In this document: piece by piece, positions 1 to 9,248 of the stretch
How the letters are laid out: each line of letters starts with the position of its first letter
How positions within the stretch are numbered: position 1 is the stretch's first letter
Source: Akkermansia massiliensis
GTDB taxonomy: Bacteria; Verrucomicrobiota; Verrucomicrobiia; Verrucomicrobiales; Akkermansiaceae
Reading direction: 5' to 3'
DNA length: 64,000 bases
Assembly: GCF_023516715.1 (NCBI RefSeq)
Contig: NZ_JAMGSI010000001.1
Location: 124,001-188,000, forward strand
The notes under the pieces: model-generated
Database searches by the model: none
What the model was told of the DNA's origin: nothing
What the model saw: only the letters and a program-made list of their open reading frames with translations
Program-made: the position numbers and the translations under genes

Positions 1-85
1 TGCTTTTTTTGATGAAGTTGCGCTGTTTTCTAACATTTTTATTCTAGGCCCGTTTGATTTTATATATATAGTTTTTGGATATTGT

Positions 86-649
86 ATGAATATTTGCATG
101 TCCATCTATAGATCAATCGAATTGCGGAAGAATACATCCGGAAGTTATAAGGTCAGACTAACCATTGACCGGGGGAGCAAGTTCTGCGGCGCCAGGAAGT
201 CGCTCGGTCTTGGCACCCATCAGGAGGATTGTGCGTTAAGGCGCGCCTACCTGATGCGGTGCTTATTGTTCCATATGGGATGGTTTCCCGGTGGAAAGAT
301 TGCCGTCAGGAATTCCGCCGAATGCGGTATTAAGGAGGTTGTGTGGGACAGCATGGACTGCATCGGAGATTCCGGAATGTTCAGGCTCACCGGAAGGGGC
401 TGCCGCGTCGCCACGGATGAAACGATGGTCATCTGGTTTCAAACGAATGGAGATGAGGCAGTGCAGTGTCTTCGTTTGCTTATTTCCGGATGGAGAATAG
501 ATGACCGGGCGGGTGACCTGAGGGTTTTGATTCAGGGATTACAGCATTGCGCCTCGGAACAGCGCCAGCATCCCTGCCGGATTTTGAATATTGAAATCGG
601 GTCTGGTTCCATGATGGCAGCGCGGGACGAGTGTGTATTGAAGGGCTAG
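86..649 (+). CDS. Hypothetical protein
   Basis: The 187-residue protein is not recognised. It has no obvious signal peptide or membrane segment, and it is rich in Cys, Arg and Gly. Residues 8-45 (SIELRKNTSGSYKVRLTI onward, with a short KSLGLGTH stretch) loosely recall the N-terminal beta-hairpin of tyrosine-recombinase arm-binding domains, but no catalytic part follows, so no function is assigned. The ATG at 86 is the first in frame and has no clear Shine-Dalgarno sequence, which is common in this window. It is followed after 87 bases by the SufE-like gene on the same strand. It could be a real orphan gene or a remnant. Confidence 0.45.
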   Translation: MNICMSIYRSIELRKNTSGSYKVRLTIDRGSKFCGARKSLGLGTHQEDCALRRAYLMRCLLFHMGWFPGGKIAVRNSAECGIKEVVWDSMDCIGDSGMFRLTGRGCRVATDETMVIWFQTNGDEAVQCLRLLISGWRIDDRAGDLRVLIQGLQHCASEQRQHPCRILNIEIGSGSMMAARDECVLKG

Positions 650-736
650 GGAGCCGGACCGTTCCGGTTAAGTCAATTTTCAAGAGGGTTTTCTGAACGG
701 TCGGAATTGCTTTTAATATATAACGAATAAGAACAT

Positions 737-1303
737 ATGGATTGTTTTGAAGAACGGCGGCAGGTTCTACTGCAGGAGCTGGCCGCCCTGTCCGGGGAGG
801 GGGCTCTGTACGGTTTTTTAATGCGCCAGGGGGAACAGTTGCCGCCCTTTGCGGAGGAATGGAAAACGGAAGCCTGCCTCCTGCGGGGATGCCAGTACCG
901 GGTATGGCTGCGGCTGGAGCTTGCAGGCGGTCTGGTGCGGATTGATGCCGATAGCGATTCCCTCATCAGCCGAGGTTTGATGGCTCTGTGGGTGCGTCTG
1001 TTTTCCGGACTGAGGCCGGGAGAAGTGCTGGCCGCAGAGACGGATTTCCTTCATCAGGGTGTTCTTGGCGGCTGGCTGATTCCTTCCCGGGCGAATGCCC
1101 TGGGCAATATGGCCTCCAGAATCAAGTTGGGCGTGCTGCGGTTGAAGCAGGAGGCGCGGAAGGAGGCCGCAGTGTCTGGCTCTCCTTCTTCCCTGCCGGA
1201 GCTTTCCTTGGAGCCTGTTGAACAAGGCCCGTTGCGGCAGATGGAGATGTCCGGCAGTTCCTGTCATGATGATCGCAAACAGGAAAAAGAGTTCCAGCGA
1301 TAG
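737..1303 (+). CDS. SufE-family Fe-S cluster assembly protein
   Basis: SufE proteins accept persulfide sulfur from the cysteine desulfurase SufS and pass it to the SufBCD scaffold in the cytoplasm. The family pattern is clear: LPPFAEEWKTE, then RGCQYRVWL at about residues 53-61, which holds the active-site Cys in the GCQ-x-VW context. DADSDSLISRGLMALW follows, then FLHQGVLGGWLIPSRANALGNM, the C-terminal signature. The protein has 188 residues against about 140 for E. coli SufE; the excess is a low-complexity tail after about residue 145. The stop lies 8 bases before the next gene, so the two are probably co-transcribed. No other suf genes are in view. Confidence 0.85.
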   Translation: MDCFEERRQVLLQELAALSGEGALYGFLMRQGEQLPPFAEEWKTEACLLRGCQYRVWLRLELAGGLVRIDADSDSLISRGLMALWVRLFSGLRPGEVLAAETDFLHQGVLGGWLIPSRANALGNMASRIKLGVLRLKQEARKEAAVSGSPSSLPELSLEPVEQGPLRQMEMSGSSCHDDRKQEKEFQR

Positions 1304-1311
1304 AGTTATTG

Positions 1312-2082
1312 ATGATGAAAAAGAAAGCAAGCATTCACGTTCATTTGTTCGTTTATTCGGGAGACGCCGCCCTGGTCGGGGAGAATCTGCTGTGTGTCCG
1401 GCATGCCCTCCCCGGAGCCCATTTGGTCGTGATTGACGACGGGCGCCATCCTTGCCCGGATGAGGTGAAGGCGCAGGCGGAGGAACTGGGGGCGGAATGG
1501 CGCGTGTCCTTTTGGGAAAGAGGCGGCAATTTGAGGGGGAAGGCCTGTATTGAAGGGATGCTGGGGGAGATGCTCCGGAGCATGGACGATGAAGGGGATA
1601 CCCTGGTGAAGATAGATGCGGATACGGTGATGGTGTCGGGAGATGATTTGCTGCGTTTTGCCGACCGGAGGGAGATGGTGTTCTGGGGCAGCGGTTCCGT
1701 GGAACAGCGTGTTTACGGCTGCCTGTATGCCTTGAAGGCGTATGCGGCCGTAAAAATCCGGGAGTATGTTCGCAGGCTGGAGCTGCTGCCGGACGCGCCG
1801 GAAGATATTGTGATAGGCACCAGCGCTTTTAATTTATATCCTGGAGAGGAACGGCACATGGTTTATGCTCCCTTTGGTCCGGACGCGCCGGACAGCGGGT
1901 GGACGGCGTATTACTGGGGACGTTATCCGGAGGTGAAGGGTTACCAGCGTTTCACCATGGTGACGACGGGCAATCCTCCTCCGCAGCCGCTGGACAAGCG
2001 TCACCGTTTGCCCGTCATGAAGAATTTACGGCAGATGGCGGATATCCGGCGGCGTCTGACGGGCGCCGGGCACGGTTTATAG
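1312..2082 (+). CDS. GT-A-like glycosyltransferase-related protein
   Basis: This 256-residue cytoplasmic protein has features of a GT-A nucleotide-sugar transferase fold: an N-terminal beta strand (ASIHVHLFVYSGD), LVVIDDG near residue 45, and a DxD-like KIDADTVMV motif near residue 100. FWGSGSVEQRVYGCLYALKAYA follows. The family could not be named and the substrate is unknown. Two in-frame ATGs (1312, 1315) and an upstream TTG (1309) are possible starts; ATG 1312 is chosen. It sits 8 bases after the SufE-like gene and ends before a strong hairpin terminator shared with the convergent aspS. Confidence 0.55.
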   Translation: MMKKKASIHVHLFVYSGDAALVGENLLCVRHALPGAHLVVIDDGRHPCPDEVKAQAEELGAEWRVSFWERGGNLRGKACIEGMLGEMLRSMDDEGDTLVKIDADTVMVSGDDLLRFADRREMVFWGSGSVEQRVYGCLYALKAYAAVKIREYVRRLELLPDAPEDIVIGTSAFNLYPGEERHMVYAPFGPDAPDSGWTAYYWGRYPEVKGYQRFTMVTTGNPPPQPLDKRHRLPVMKNLRQMADIRRRLTGAGHGL

Positions 2083-2140
2083 GAAGGGATTTCTGTCTTG
2101 CCGTTGGCGTGGTTCCGGATGCAGGAAGCTCTTTGAATGA

Positions 2141-2178
2141 AAAACCCCCGGATGGAAGTTTTTCCATCCGGGGGTTTG
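2141..2178. terminator. Bidirectional intrinsic terminator
   Basis: A perfect stem CCCCCGGATGGAA/TTCCATCCGGGGG with a short T-rich loop is flanked by an A-run on the left and a T-rich run on the right. It can therefore terminate both the rightward GT-like gene and the leftward aspS, which converge here. Confidence 0.85.
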
Positions 2179-2194
2179 TGTTTAAAGATTCCGG

Positions 2195-3988
2195 TTATTT
2201 TTTAGCGGGCAGTTTCACCTGGATGTGAATGTCGCGCAATTGCCGCTCTTCCGCAGCGGCGGGGGAGTCGCTCATCAGGTCCGCTCCGCGATTGTTTTTC
2301 GGGAACGCGATGACTTCACGGATAGATTCCGCGTTGCAGATCATCATGACCAGGCGGTCCAGGCCCAGCGCAAGGCCGCCGTGGGGCGGAGCGCCGAAGC
2401 TGAAGGCGTCCAGGATGTGGCCGAATTGTTCGCGGGCCTGTTCCTCCGTGACGCCGAGCGCCTTGAACATGGCGGATTGCAAGTCGCGTTCATGGATTCG
2501 GATGGAGCCGCCGCCCAGTTCCGTCCCGTTGAGCACCACGTCGTAAGCCTGGGCGCGCAGGTCTGAGGAGAGTTCTCCCTTGAGCAGTTTTTCCTCGTCT
2601 TCCTTGACGGGGCGGGTGAAGGGGTGATGGATGGCCACCCAGCGCTGTTCTTCCTCATCCCAGCCCACCAGCGGGAATTCGATGACCCACAGGAAGTCGC
2701 GTTCCGTGTTGTCCTTAAGCAGTTCCATGAATTCGGCGCATTGCAGACGCACACGGCCCAGGATATCGCAGGAGGGTTCCCACGGACCGGCCGCAAAGAG
2801 AACGAGGTCTCCGGTTTCAATGTTGAGGGCTTCCGTGAGTTTTTGCTTTTCTTCGTCGGAAAGGAATTTGGAGATGGGGCTTCTCCAGTCTTCCTCGCGC
2901 ACCTTGATGTAGGCCAGGCCCTTGGCTCCGGCTTCCACGGCGGTTTTCGTCAGGGCGTCGATTTGTCCGACGGAGGCGGAGCCGAACCCCTTGGCGTTGA
3001 TGGCCTTGACCACGCCTCCATTGCTTACGGCGGAGGAGAATACCTTGAACCCGCTGTTTTCAAAGATGGAGGAGACGTCCGTCAGCTTCATGCCGAAGCG
3101 GCGTTCCGGCTTGTCGGAGCCGTACTGGTCCATGGCCTCCCTCCACGTCATGCGGGGGAAGGGGGTGGGAATGTCCACGTCCAGGGATTCCTTGTACACG
3201 CGCTTGAGCAGGCCTTCCACCAGGTTGTAGATGTCTTCAGGCGTGATGAAGGAGGCTTCAATGTCCACCTGGGTGAATTCCAGCTGGCGGTCCGCACGCA
3301 GGTCTTCGTCACGGAAGCAGCGGGCGATCTGAAAGTAGCGTTCCATGCCGGCTACCATGAGCAATTGCTTGTACTGTTGCGGGGCCTGGGGGAGGGCATA
3401 GAATTTGCCGGGTGCCAGGCGGGAGGGGACCAGGAAGTCGCGCGCGCCTTCAGGCGTGGATTTGGAAAGGATGGGCGTTTCAATTTCCAGGAAGCCGTGT
3501 TCATCCAGATAGTCGCGCGTGGTCTTGGTCACGCGGTGGCGTATCTGCATGTTGCGGACCATGGACGGGCGGCGCAGGTCCAGAAAGCGGTACTTGAGGC
3601 GCAGGTCTTCATTGGAGAGGGCCCGGTCCAGCTGGAAGGGGAGCACGTCCGCCTTGTTGATGACGTTCAGGGTGTCCGCGGAGACTTCAATTTCCCCGGT
3701 CGGAAGGTCCGCATTGGTGGTGTCCACCGTGTCCGTTTTCAGGCGCGCAGCCACGGTGCCGGATATCTGGATCATGTCTTCGGAGCGGAGCTGCTGGGAG
3801 GCCTTCGCCACGTCCTGGTTGACTTCCGGGTGAAAGACTACCTGCGTGATGCCGGAGCGGTCGCGCAAGTCGATAAATATGACGCCGCCGTGGTCACGGA
3901 CGGAATCTACCCAGCCGATGAGGGTGGTCGGCTTGCCGATGTTCGCAGCGCGCAATTCGCTGCAGGTATGAGTGCGGTATGAGTTCAT
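2195..3988 (-). CDS. aspS: Aspartate--tRNA ligase
   Basis: This class II aminoacyl-tRNA synthetase charges tRNA-Asp. The 597-residue length is that of the bacterial type. It shows an N-terminal OB-fold anticodon-binding domain (TLIGWVDSVRDHGGVIFIDLRDR, about 22-45), motif 2 (FRDEDLRADRQLEFTQVDIE, about 215-235), a GAD insertion domain in the middle, and motif 3 near the C terminus (GGLALGLDRLVMMI) followed by the FPKNNRGADLMSDSP signature. The start at ATG 3988 gives the usual MNSYRTHTCSEL beginning. hisS lies just upstream on the same strand, 33 bases away, as in many bacteria, so the two form an operon. Whether it also charges tRNA-Asn cannot be read from the sequence. Confidence 0.97.
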   Translation of the reverse strand: MNSYRTHTCSELRAANIGKPTTLIGWVDSVRDHGGVIFIDLRDRSGITQVVFHPEVNQDVAKASQQLRSEDMIQISGTVAARLKTDTVDTTNADLPTGEIEVSADTLNVINKADVLPFQLDRALSNEDLRLKYRFLDLRRPSMVRNMQIRHRVTKTTRDYLDEHGFLEIETPILSKSTPEGARDFLVPSRLAPGKFYALPQAPQQYKQLLMVAGMERYFQIARCFRDEDLRADRQLEFTQVDIEASFITPEDIYNLVEGLLKRVYKESLDVDIPTPFPRMTWREAMDQYGSDKPERRFGMKLTDVSSIFENSGFKVFSSAVSNGGVVKAINAKGFGSASVGQIDALTKTAVEAGAKGLAYIKVREEDWRSPISKFLSDEEKQKLTEALNIETGDLVLFAAGPWEPSCDILGRVRLQCAEFMELLKDNTERDFLWVIEFPLVGWDEEEQRWVAIHHPFTRPVKEDEEKLLKGELSSDLRAQAYDVVLNGTELGGGSIRIHERDLQSAMFKALGVTEEQAREQFGHILDAFSFGAPPHGGLALGLDRLVMMICNAESIREVIAFPKNNRGADLMSDSPAAAEERQLRDIHIQVKLPAKK

Positions 3989-4021
3989 CTTTGTTGAAAA
4001 TGGAAGGGAGGAAGGAACGTA

Positions 4022-5296
4022 TCAATCACGGCCGGTCAGGGAGGCCAGGGCGTCAAACAGGTTCTCCATGGCGACAGTGGAGGAGGAGCGCGCATGCAGG
4101 TCGCGCAGTTCCAGGGCAGGGAATTCGTCTCCCACAATCAGGGCCGCGCGCGCGCCGGATTTGACGGCTTTCTGGAGCTGGCCGTTGATTTTGGTGAGTG
4201 TGAGGGGAAGGTCCACGCTGTACCCCTGGTCCCGGAGGGCGGAGGCGATGGAGAGCATTTCCGCGCGGCGGTTTTCGGAGGCCTGCACCATGAAGACGTC
4301 GCATCCCGCGGCGGCCAGCGCCGCATCCTTCAGCGCCTTGGCATGGGGGGTCTGGTCAATGAGGTGGGTGATGACGGCATCCCCCATGGCAAACCCGGTG
4401 GCCGGCATGTCCACCGCATTGTTGGAGAGGGCGCCTACCAGCGTATCGTAGCGGCCACCGCCAGCCACGGCGCGCAGGCTGCGCTGCGTGTCAAAGATTT
4501 CAAAGACCAGCCCGGTGTAGTAGGCCAGGCCGCGCACCACGGAGAGGTCCAGCCTGACGTAGCCGTCCAGTCCGCGGGCTTCCAGGTCTTTCAGCAGGAT
4601 GTCATAGCGTTCGGAGGCTCCGGCGGGCGGGTTCTCAATGAAGGCCACCAGGTCGCCGCGGCTGATGTGGAAGGAGTCCAGCTTGCGCTGGCATTCTTCC
4701 GGACGGTCGCGTTCAAATTTGTCCACAATGCCCAGAAAGGCGGGAATGTCCTGTTCCTGCACGCCGTGTTCCGCGGCAAACCTGATCCAGGCTTCGCGGT
4801 CGGAGACGCGTACGATGAAGTCGTTCTGCGTAAAGCCCAGCTCCCTCATGCAGTCGATGGCCAGGGCAATCAGTTCAGAGTCCGCCCACGCGGAGCCTTC
4901 CCCAAGAATGTCCGCATTGAATTGGTAGAATTCGCGCAGGCGTCCTTTCTGCGGTTTTTCGTAACGGAAGCAGGAGCCGATTTCAAACCACTTGAGCGGC
5001 TTGGTGTATTCCCGCTGGTAGGCGGCGGCGATGCGGCCCAGGGAGGCGGTGAGTTCCGGACGGATGGTGATGTCCCTGTCTCCCTGGTCCGTAAAGCGGA
5101 AGAGCTGGGTGGGCAGTTCGCCCCCGCTCTTTTTAAGGTAAAGCTCCGTGGCTTCCACGGTCGGGCCTTCCCATTCCAGGAATCCATAGCGGTGCGCCAC
5201 CCTCTTCCATGCGTTAAAGAGATAGTTGCGCACGGCGCAGTCCGCCGGTGCAAAATCACGGAATCCGGGAAGTGGTTGAAAGCGAGCGTCTGGCAT
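4022..5296 (-). CDS. hisS: Histidine--tRNA ligase
   Basis: This class II synthetase charges tRNA-His. From the chosen start it has 424 residues, the normal length. LPGFRDFAP lies at the N terminus, motif 2 at WFEIGSCFRYEKPQKGRLREF with a following FYQFNADILG, the HisA motif at LDLSVVRGLAYYTGLVFE, and motif 3 at AVAGGGRYD. The C-terminal anticodon-binding domain follows (GCDVFMVQAS onward). The open frame extends 42 codons further upstream (to 5422), but that extension lacks family resemblance, so ATG 5296 (MPDARFQPLPGF) is preferred. It is upstream of aspS in the same operon. Confidence 0.95.
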   Translation of the reverse strand: MPDARFQPLPGFRDFAPADCAVRNYLFNAWKRVAHRYGFLEWEGPTVEATELYLKKSGGELPTQLFRFTDQGDRDITIRPELTASLGRIAAAYQREYTKPLKWFEIGSCFRYEKPQKGRLREFYQFNADILGEGSAWADSELIALAIDCMRELGFTQNDFIVRVSDREAWIRFAAEHGVQEQDIPAFLGIVDKFERDRPEECQRKLDSFHISRGDLVAFIENPPAGASERYDILLKDLEARGLDGYVRLDLSVVRGLAYYTGLVFEIFDTQRSLRAVAGGGRYDTLVGALSNNAVDMPATGFAMGDAVITHLIDQTPHAKALKDAALAAAGCDVFMVQASENRRAEMLSIASALRDQGYSVDLPLTLTKINGQLQKAVKSGARAALIVGDEFPALELRDLHARSSSTVAMENLFDALASLTGRD

Positions 5297-5540
5297 AACC
5301 TGGGAAAAAGGATGTTGTCTGAGGACGAAACAGTTTACAGAATTCCCATGCCTTGGCAAGTCCACATGCTTACGATGAAGGAATTTCAACGGAAGGCCGT
5401 TTATCGGAATATGCCTCCTCAACGTCCATGATTGTTTTTATTTTTCTCTCTTCCAGCGGAGAACCTTTCCGGGAGGACGGCGTTCTGCCTCCATCCCCGG
5501 AATCCTTTATAGGAGGTTGGGCCATGTGGCGTGGAAAGCT

Positions 5541-5960
5541 TTATATGATATTAAAGTTTTCAGAGTTGAAGTTGCTGTAGAATCTGCCCTGCGTGGCGGT
5601 AAACCGCAAGACGCAATAATCCGGGTCGGTCACTCCCTCCGGGTAGTACATGGTGTCACCCTCCCTCCAAATCATTTCCTTATAGATGCTGTCCTCCAGC
5701 ACTTCCATGGAGCCGAGAAGCATGACGCCTCTGAAGAATCTCCGGTCACAAAAGTAAATGCAGGCTTTCGGGTTGTCTTGATATTGCCTTGCACGCATGG
5801 AGGAGGTGTTGGTGGTGAAGTAGAAGACCTTGATGCCTTCCCTTTTCCGGGGCGGCAGCATGGCTTTCGTATTCGGATAGCCCTGTTCATCAATAGAGCT
5901 GATGAATGCCACTTTCTGATGGTCAATGAGATTTCCCACTGTTGCTTCCGCGTTTTTCAT
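5541..5960 (-). CDS. Pyridoxamine 5'-phosphate oxidase-fold protein
   Basis: This 139-residue split-barrel flavin-binding protein belongs to the general-stress-protein-26/PNPOx-like group. The visible pattern is VGNLIDHQKVAFISSIDEQGYPNTKAM, then KVFYFTTNTSSMRARQYQDNPKACIYFCD, RFFRGVMLLGSMEVLED and a C-terminal YCVLRFTATQGRFYS. These proteins bind FMN, F420 or heme. The true pyridoxine-pathway residues cannot be confirmed, so the substrate is open. ATG 5960 is preferred over the longer frame (to 6002) because an AGGA lies about 10 bases upstream and the conserved domain starts there. It is a monocistronic minus-strand gene between hisS and the hyp operon. Confidence 0.8.
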   Translation of the reverse strand: MKNAEATVGNLIDHQKVAFISSIDEQGYPNTKAMLPPRKREGIKVFYFTTNTSSMRARQYQDNPKACIYFCDRRFFRGVMLLGSMEVLEDSIYKEMIWREGDTMYYPEGVTDPDYCVLRFTATQGRFYSNFNSENFNII

Positions 5961-6002
5961 TGCTGTTTTCCTGATTGGGATGGTAGGCCAGAAGAGCCGC
6001 AT

Positions 6003-6195
6003 TGTAAACTTGTCTTATTTATTCGGACTGTTTCTTTAAACGGTTTTTCCGGGAATTGTTTGATAGCGTATTCTGCCCCGGGATGTCCGGGCCTGAAATG
6101 AGGTTCAAGGGGAGTTTGACCTTGCCGTCTCCAGGATATGACGTAGGATAAATGAGATTTTTTCTCTTTTTTGGAATCTAATATCAGTATTGATT
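6003..6195 (+). promoter_or_regulatory. Leader of the hyp operon
   Basis: This 193-base non-coding stretch must hold the promoters of the divergent PNPOx-like gene and the hyp operon. It is AT-rich near the hypB start. A TTGACC is visible near 6117, but no convincing paired -10 is. No sigma-54 GG-N10-GC element and no FNR-like dyad were recognised. The hypB start has no clear Shine-Dalgarno. Confidence 0.3.
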
Positions 6196-6936
6196 ATGTG
6201 TAAAGAATGCGGATGCGGAGGTGAGCACACCCATGAAAGTCACGGCCACGGCATGGATGTCCATGTTCCTGTGTTGGACGCCAATGACCGGCTGGCAGAG
6301 CGCAACAGAGGTTTTTTCGCAGCAAAGAATCTTCTGGTTATCAATGTTTTTTCTTCCCCCGGGTCCGGCAAGACCTCTCTGCTGCAGAAGACGGCGGAGA
6401 TGCTCCGCGGCCGTGTGCGCATGGGGGTGATCGTGGGGGATCTGGCGACGGATAATGATGCGGAACGCCTGAGCCGTGCGGATATTCCCGTGGTGCAGAT
6501 TACGACGGGCACCATGTGTCATCTGGACGCCCGCATGATTGCAGAAGCCATGAAGAAGATGCCTCTGAACGATCTTGACGTTCTGATTATTGAGAACGTG
6601 GGCAATCTGGTTTGCCCGGCTTCCTATGATCTGGGGGAAGGCATGCGCGTGGTGTTGCTTTCCGTGACGGAAGGGGAGGACAAGCCGTTGAAGTATCCTC
6701 CCATGTTCCATTCCGCGGATGTGGCCCTGGTGACCAAGTCCGATCTGGCGGATGCCGTGGATTTTGACCGGGACGCCGCCCTGGCCGCCCTGAACAAGGT
6801 AGCCCATCATGCGCACGTGATTGAGTTGTCCTCCAAGACCGGAGAGGGAATGGACGCGTGGTGCGACGAGATTGTGGAACGCGCGCGCCGCGTCCGGGAA
6901 GGCAGGATCCAGCACCATGGCCATCACCACCATTGA
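6196..6936 (+). CDS. hypB: Hydrogenase nickel incorporation GTPase HypB
   Basis: HypB is the SIMIBI-class GTPase that helps load nickel into [NiFe]-hydrogenase large subunits. The N-terminal CKECGCGG matches the high-affinity metal site CxxCGC of HypB and is followed by a His-rich stretch (HTHESHGHGMDVH). The P-loop SSPGSGKTSLLQ lies near residues 52-63, and GDLATDNDAERL and a C-H metal site at GTMCHLDARM near 112-121 follow. Next are ENVGNLVCPASYDLGE and the guanine motif TKSDLAD. The C terminus ends HHGHHHH, an additional nickel-storage-like tail. ATG 6196 is preferred to TTG 6190 because it puts the Cys cluster at residue 2. It overlaps hypF by 20 bases. Confidence 0.96.
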   Translation: MCKECGCGGEHTHESHGHGMDVHVPVLDANDRLAERNRGFFAAKNLLVINVFSSPGSGKTSLLQKTAEMLRGRVRMGVIVGDLATDNDAERLSRADIPVVQITTGTMCHLDARMIAEAMKKMPLNDLDVLIIENVGNLVCPASYDLGEGMRVVLLSVTEGEDKPLKYPPMFHSADVALVTKSDLADAVDFDRDAALAALNKVAHHAHVIELSSKTGEGMDAWCDEIVERARRVREGRIQHHGHHHH

Positions 6937-9244
6937 ACAGGCCGCTGCGGCGTTGAAGTTTGAGATAGCCGGCATCGTCCAGGGGGTCGGTTTCCGTCCC
7001 CATGTGTACCGTTTGGCTGTGCGGCACGGATTGAAGGGGTTCGTGCGCAATACGGAGTCCGGCGTGGAAATCCATGTGGAGGGGAAGCCCGGCGCTCCGG
7101 AACGTTTTTTTGCCGCGCTGATGGATACTTTGCCGGAGCACGCCCGCGTGTATGGCGTGGAGCAGACCGTGTGCGAGCCTGCCGGGTTTGAAGAGTTCCG
7201 CATTGTGGAAAGCGATTCTACTCCCGGCGGCGTTCCGATGATGCTGCCGGACCTGGCCCCGTGTCCGGAGTGCCTGAAGGAGATGCGCGACCCCGCCTCC
7301 CGACGGTATCATTACCCGTTTACCAATTGCACGCACTGCGGCCCCCGCTATTCCATTATTGAGGAGATGCCGTATGACCGTGCGGGCACCAGCATGAAGA
7401 AGTTCCAGATGTGCCCGGAGTGCCTGAGGGAGTACCGGGATGTGGAGGACAGGCGTTTCCATGCCCAGCCCATAGGCTGCCCGTCGTGCGGCCCTTCCAT
7501 GAAGGTGCTGTTTTCAGATGGTTCCGAACTGGGGTTCGGCCACGGGTTTGACACTCCCGCGGAACAGGTGGCGTGGGTGCTGGCGGACGGCCTGATCGTG
7601 GCTCTGCTGGGCGTGGGCGGCTTTCAACTGCTGGCGGACGCTTCTTCGGAAGCCGCCGTCAGGCGTCTCCGCAGGCTGAAGGAGCGGGATGCCAAGCCCT
7701 TTGCCGTGATGGTGCCGGATGTGGACGCGGCGGGGAAGCTGTGCCGTTTGTCGGAGGAGGAGAAGCGCCTGCTGGCTTCTCCGGCGGCCCCCATCGTACT
7801 GGCTCCCGGAAGGAAGGATGTGGACCTGGCTCCTTCCGTGTGCATGTTCAGCCGTTTTGTGGGGGTGATGCTTCCGTCCTCCCCCCTTCATGCCCTGCTG
7901 ATGGATGTATGGAGAAAGCCCCTGGTGGTGACCAGCGGCAATCTGAGCGGGGAGCCCCTGTGCATTTCCGTGGAGGAAGGCTTGCAGAAACTGGGCCATG
8001 TGGCGGATGTGTTTTTTGTGCATGACCGTCCGGTCGTGCGGCCCGTGGATGATTCCGTGGTCCGCGTCATGGACGGAAGGGCCATGATGGTGCGCCGTGC
8101 CCGCGGGTATGCTCCGCGGCCCGTGTGGCGCACGTCTGCAGAAGCTCCCGACGTTCTTGCGCTGGGCTCCGGGTTGAAGAATACCGTTTGCTGGCTGAAG
8201 AACGGCGTGGCCGTCATGAGCCAGCATCTGGGCGATCTTGACAGCGCGGCTTCCCTGAACGCGTTTGAACGGACGGTGGAGACGCTGGGGCGCACGCTGG
8301 GTGCTGTGCCGCAGGTGATTGCCGTGGACGCCCATCCGGACGGCCCGTCGTTTACCCTGGGCAGGCGTCTGGCGCGGGCATGGAATGTGGAAGTCGTTCC
8401 GGTGCAGCATCATCAGGCCCATGTTCTGGCCTGTGCCGTGGAGAATGAGACGCCGTTGCCCGCCCTGGGCGCGGCCTGGGACGGCACGGGATTCGGCACG
8501 GACGGGACGGTATGGGGCGGAGAGTTTTTTGTGATGGAGGAGGAAGGCGCTCCCCGCAGAGTGGCGCGGCTCAGGCCGTTTTTGCTGCCCGGGGGGGATG
8601 AAGCGGTCCGGGAACCTGCCCGGTGCGCCTGTTCCCTGGCGCGGCAGATGGCGCCGTGGCGCACGGATGGGCTTGAACAACGTCTGCAGGGTGGAATGAC
8701 CTTGCAGAAGCGGGAAGCCCTGGAGGCGATGATGGCCCGTAATATTCAAGCTCCCGCCACTTCATCCATGGGGCGCCTGTTTGACGCCATGGCTTTCTGG
8801 TGCGGCTTTGACGGCGTGGCGGGATGCGAAGGGCATGCCGCCATGATGCTGGAGTCATGGGCTGCGGCGGTTTCCGGGGAAGAAATGCCGGGGGAACCGT
8901 ATGAATGGGTCATGCATGAGGAGGGCGGCCTGCTGGAACTGGATTGGCGCCCGATGCTGAAAGCCGTGGACGATGACCTGCTGAGAGGCGTTTCCCGCGG
9001 CTGCATCGCCCGGAAGTTTCATGAGAGCCTGGTGAACCTGGCTTTTGACGTGGCGGAGCGTTTCTCATTGGACAGGCTGGTGCTGGGCGGCGGATGTTTT
9101 CAGAATGCCTTTTTGCTTGAAGGCCTGGCGGGAATGGCACAGTCTAGAAGGTGCCAGTTGTCCCTGCCGCAGCGGGTGCCGTGCAATGACGGGGGAATTT
9201 CCCTGGGGCAGGCTGCGGCAGTCGTGCGCCAATGGAAAGGATAA
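6917..9244 (+). CDS. hypF: Carbamoyltransferase HypF
   Basis: HypF makes the thiocyanate/cyanide ligand precursor for the hydrogenase iron by transferring a carbamoyl group to the C-terminal Cys of HypE. All four domains are visible in the 775-residue protein. The acylphosphatase domain carries GIVQGVGFRPHVYRLA at about 15-30. Four paired CxxC zinc-finger motifs follow (CPECLKE, CTHCGPR, CPECLRE, CPSCGPS, about 112-190). The YrdC-like domain contains LLADASSEAAVRRLRRLK. The Kae1-like domain has PVQHHQAHVLACAVENE and VLGGGCFQNAFL. The longer frame from 6821 lies inside hypB, so the start at ATG 6917, overlapping hypB, is chosen because it leads straight into the acylphosphatase domain. Confidence 0.96.
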   Translation: MAITTIEQAAAALKFEIAGIVQGVGFRPHVYRLAVRHGLKGFVRNTESGVEIHVEGKPGAPERFFAALMDTLPEHARVYGVEQTVCEPAGFEEFRIVESDSTPGGVPMMLPDLAPCPECLKEMRDPASRRYHYPFTNCTHCGPRYSIIEEMPYDRAGTSMKKFQMCPECLREYRDVEDRRFHAQPIGCPSCGPSMKVLFSDGSELGFGHGFDTPAEQVAWVLADGLIVALLGVGGFQLLADASSEAAVRRLRRLKERDAKPFAVMVPDVDAAGKLCRLSEEEKRLLASPAAPIVLAPGRKDVDLAPSVCMFSRFVGVMLPSSPLHALLMDVWRKPLVVTSGNLSGEPLCISVEEGLQKLGHVADVFFVHDRPVVRPVDDSVVRVMDGRAMMVRRARGYAPRPVWRTSAEAPDVLALGSGLKNTVCWLKNGVAVMSQHLGDLDSAASLNAFERTVETLGRTLGAVPQVIAVDAHPDGPSFTLGRRLARAWNVEVVPVQHHQAHVLACAVENETPLPALGAAWDGTGFGTDGTVWGGEFFVMEEEGAPRRVARLRPFLLPGGDEAVREPARCACSLARQMAPWRTDGLEQRLQGGMTLQKREALEAMMARNIQAPATSSMGRLFDAMAFWCGFDGVAGCEGHAAMMLESWAAAVSGEEMPGEPYEWVMHEEGGLLELDWRPMLKAVDDDLLRGVSRGCIARKFHESLVNLAFDVAERFSLDRLVLGGGCFQNAFLLEGLAGMAQSRRCQLSLPQRVPCNDGGISLGQAAAVVRQWKG

Positions 9245-9248
9245 TAAT

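Noticed and set aside
2624-3982. A long plus-strand open frame (452 codons) opposite aspS
   Set aside because: It mirrors the codon pattern of aspS and has no domain. High GC with strong third-position bias gives long antisense frames.
4094-5431. A long plus-strand open frame opposite hisS
   Set aside because: Shadow of hisS; no family pattern and it continues past the hisS start without a start signal.
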